Origin: Pseudosulfitobacter pseudonitzschiae
GTDB taxonomy: Bacteria; Pseudomonadota; Alphaproteobacteria; Rhodobacterales; Rhodobacteraceae
Direction of reading: 5' to 3'
Assembly (NCBI RefSeq): GCF_002222635.1
Contig: NZ_CP022417.1
Coordinates: 1 to 64,000, forward strand
DNA length: 64,000 nt
Made by a program: the position numbers and the translations under genes. The notes beneath the pieces were generated by a model that saw nothing but the letters and a program-made list of their open reading frames with translations, did not search any database and had not been told where the DNA came from. Within the stretch, counting starts at the first letter, position 1. Each line of letters opens with the position of its first letter. This document shows positions 63,140 through 64,000 of this stretch, one piece after another.

Positions 63140-64000
<861 letters not shown>

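Overview
The window looks like a chromosomal accessory or catabolic region of a marine alphaproteobacterium of the Rhodobacteraceae (Roseobacter group). The basis is high-GC coding, N-methylglutamate-pathway genes, a persulfide dioxygenase/SQR module, TAXI-TRAP and Glp-type ABC transporters, many FCD-type GntR regulators and very tight gene packing. No rRNA, tRNA, CRISPR array or phage module was seen. This rests on recognising protein families by eye; no database search was run.

Layout. (1) 1-7802: malonate utilisation. matA (malonyl-CoA decarboxylase), matB (malonyl-CoA synthetase) and a MatR-like GntR regulator lie beside a peptide-type (Dpp) ABC transporter. Identical TTGTATACAA operators stand before both transcription units. 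(2) 7878-14594: a sulfide/persulfide module with a Crp/Fnr regulator, DUF2892 protein, two YeeE/YedE half-transporters, persulfide dioxygenase, a DUF442-SQR fusion, a SulP permease and a cytochrome c lipoprotein. (3) 14607-18426: a leftward operon of SDR, a broken aldehyde dehydrogenase, a glutamine-synthetase-like ligase and GntR. Two GCGATCGC palindromes lie upstream. (4) 18427-20923: rfbC-rfbB-rfbA for dTDP-4-keto-6-deoxy sugar synthesis, with no rfbD. (5) 21028-25339: an RND efflux pair. (6) 25395-30423: XRE-cupin regulator, N-methylglutamate synthase mgsABC and gmaS, for methylated-amine assimilation. (7) About 30451-32917: an IS30-family element split by an IS1111-group IS110 element.

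(8) 32963-48846 is the most interesting part: a sugar-acid catabolic island built around a nickel-pincer (Lar) system. A LarA homologue with the conserved catalytic and nickel-binding residues is translationally coupled to LarC and sits behind a UxaA/GarD-type dehydratase. LarE and LarB lie in a second operon of the same island. Around them are an IlvD/Edd-type sugar-acid dehydratase, a DHDPS-family enzyme, an RraA-family protein, an HpaI-type aldolase, an alpha-ketoglutarate-semialdehyde dehydrogenase and a 2-hydroxyacid dehydrogenase. Together these read as a Weimberg-like route from an aldonate or aldarate to 2-oxoglutarate, with a nickel-dependent epimerase as an entry step. Three divergent promoters share a TAATATATTA-type operator, and two closely similar GntR proteins lie next to these sites.

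(9) 49113-55871: a TAXI-TRAP transporter, a ThDP enzyme, an FAD-linked D-2-hydroxyacid dehydrogenase and a GST, divergent from the larE/larB operon. (10) 55868-64000: a leftward glycerol-type operon (glpP partial, glpQ, glpU, glpV-like binding protein, glpK), followed by an iron-type alcohol dehydrogenase and a second, paralogous permease pair.
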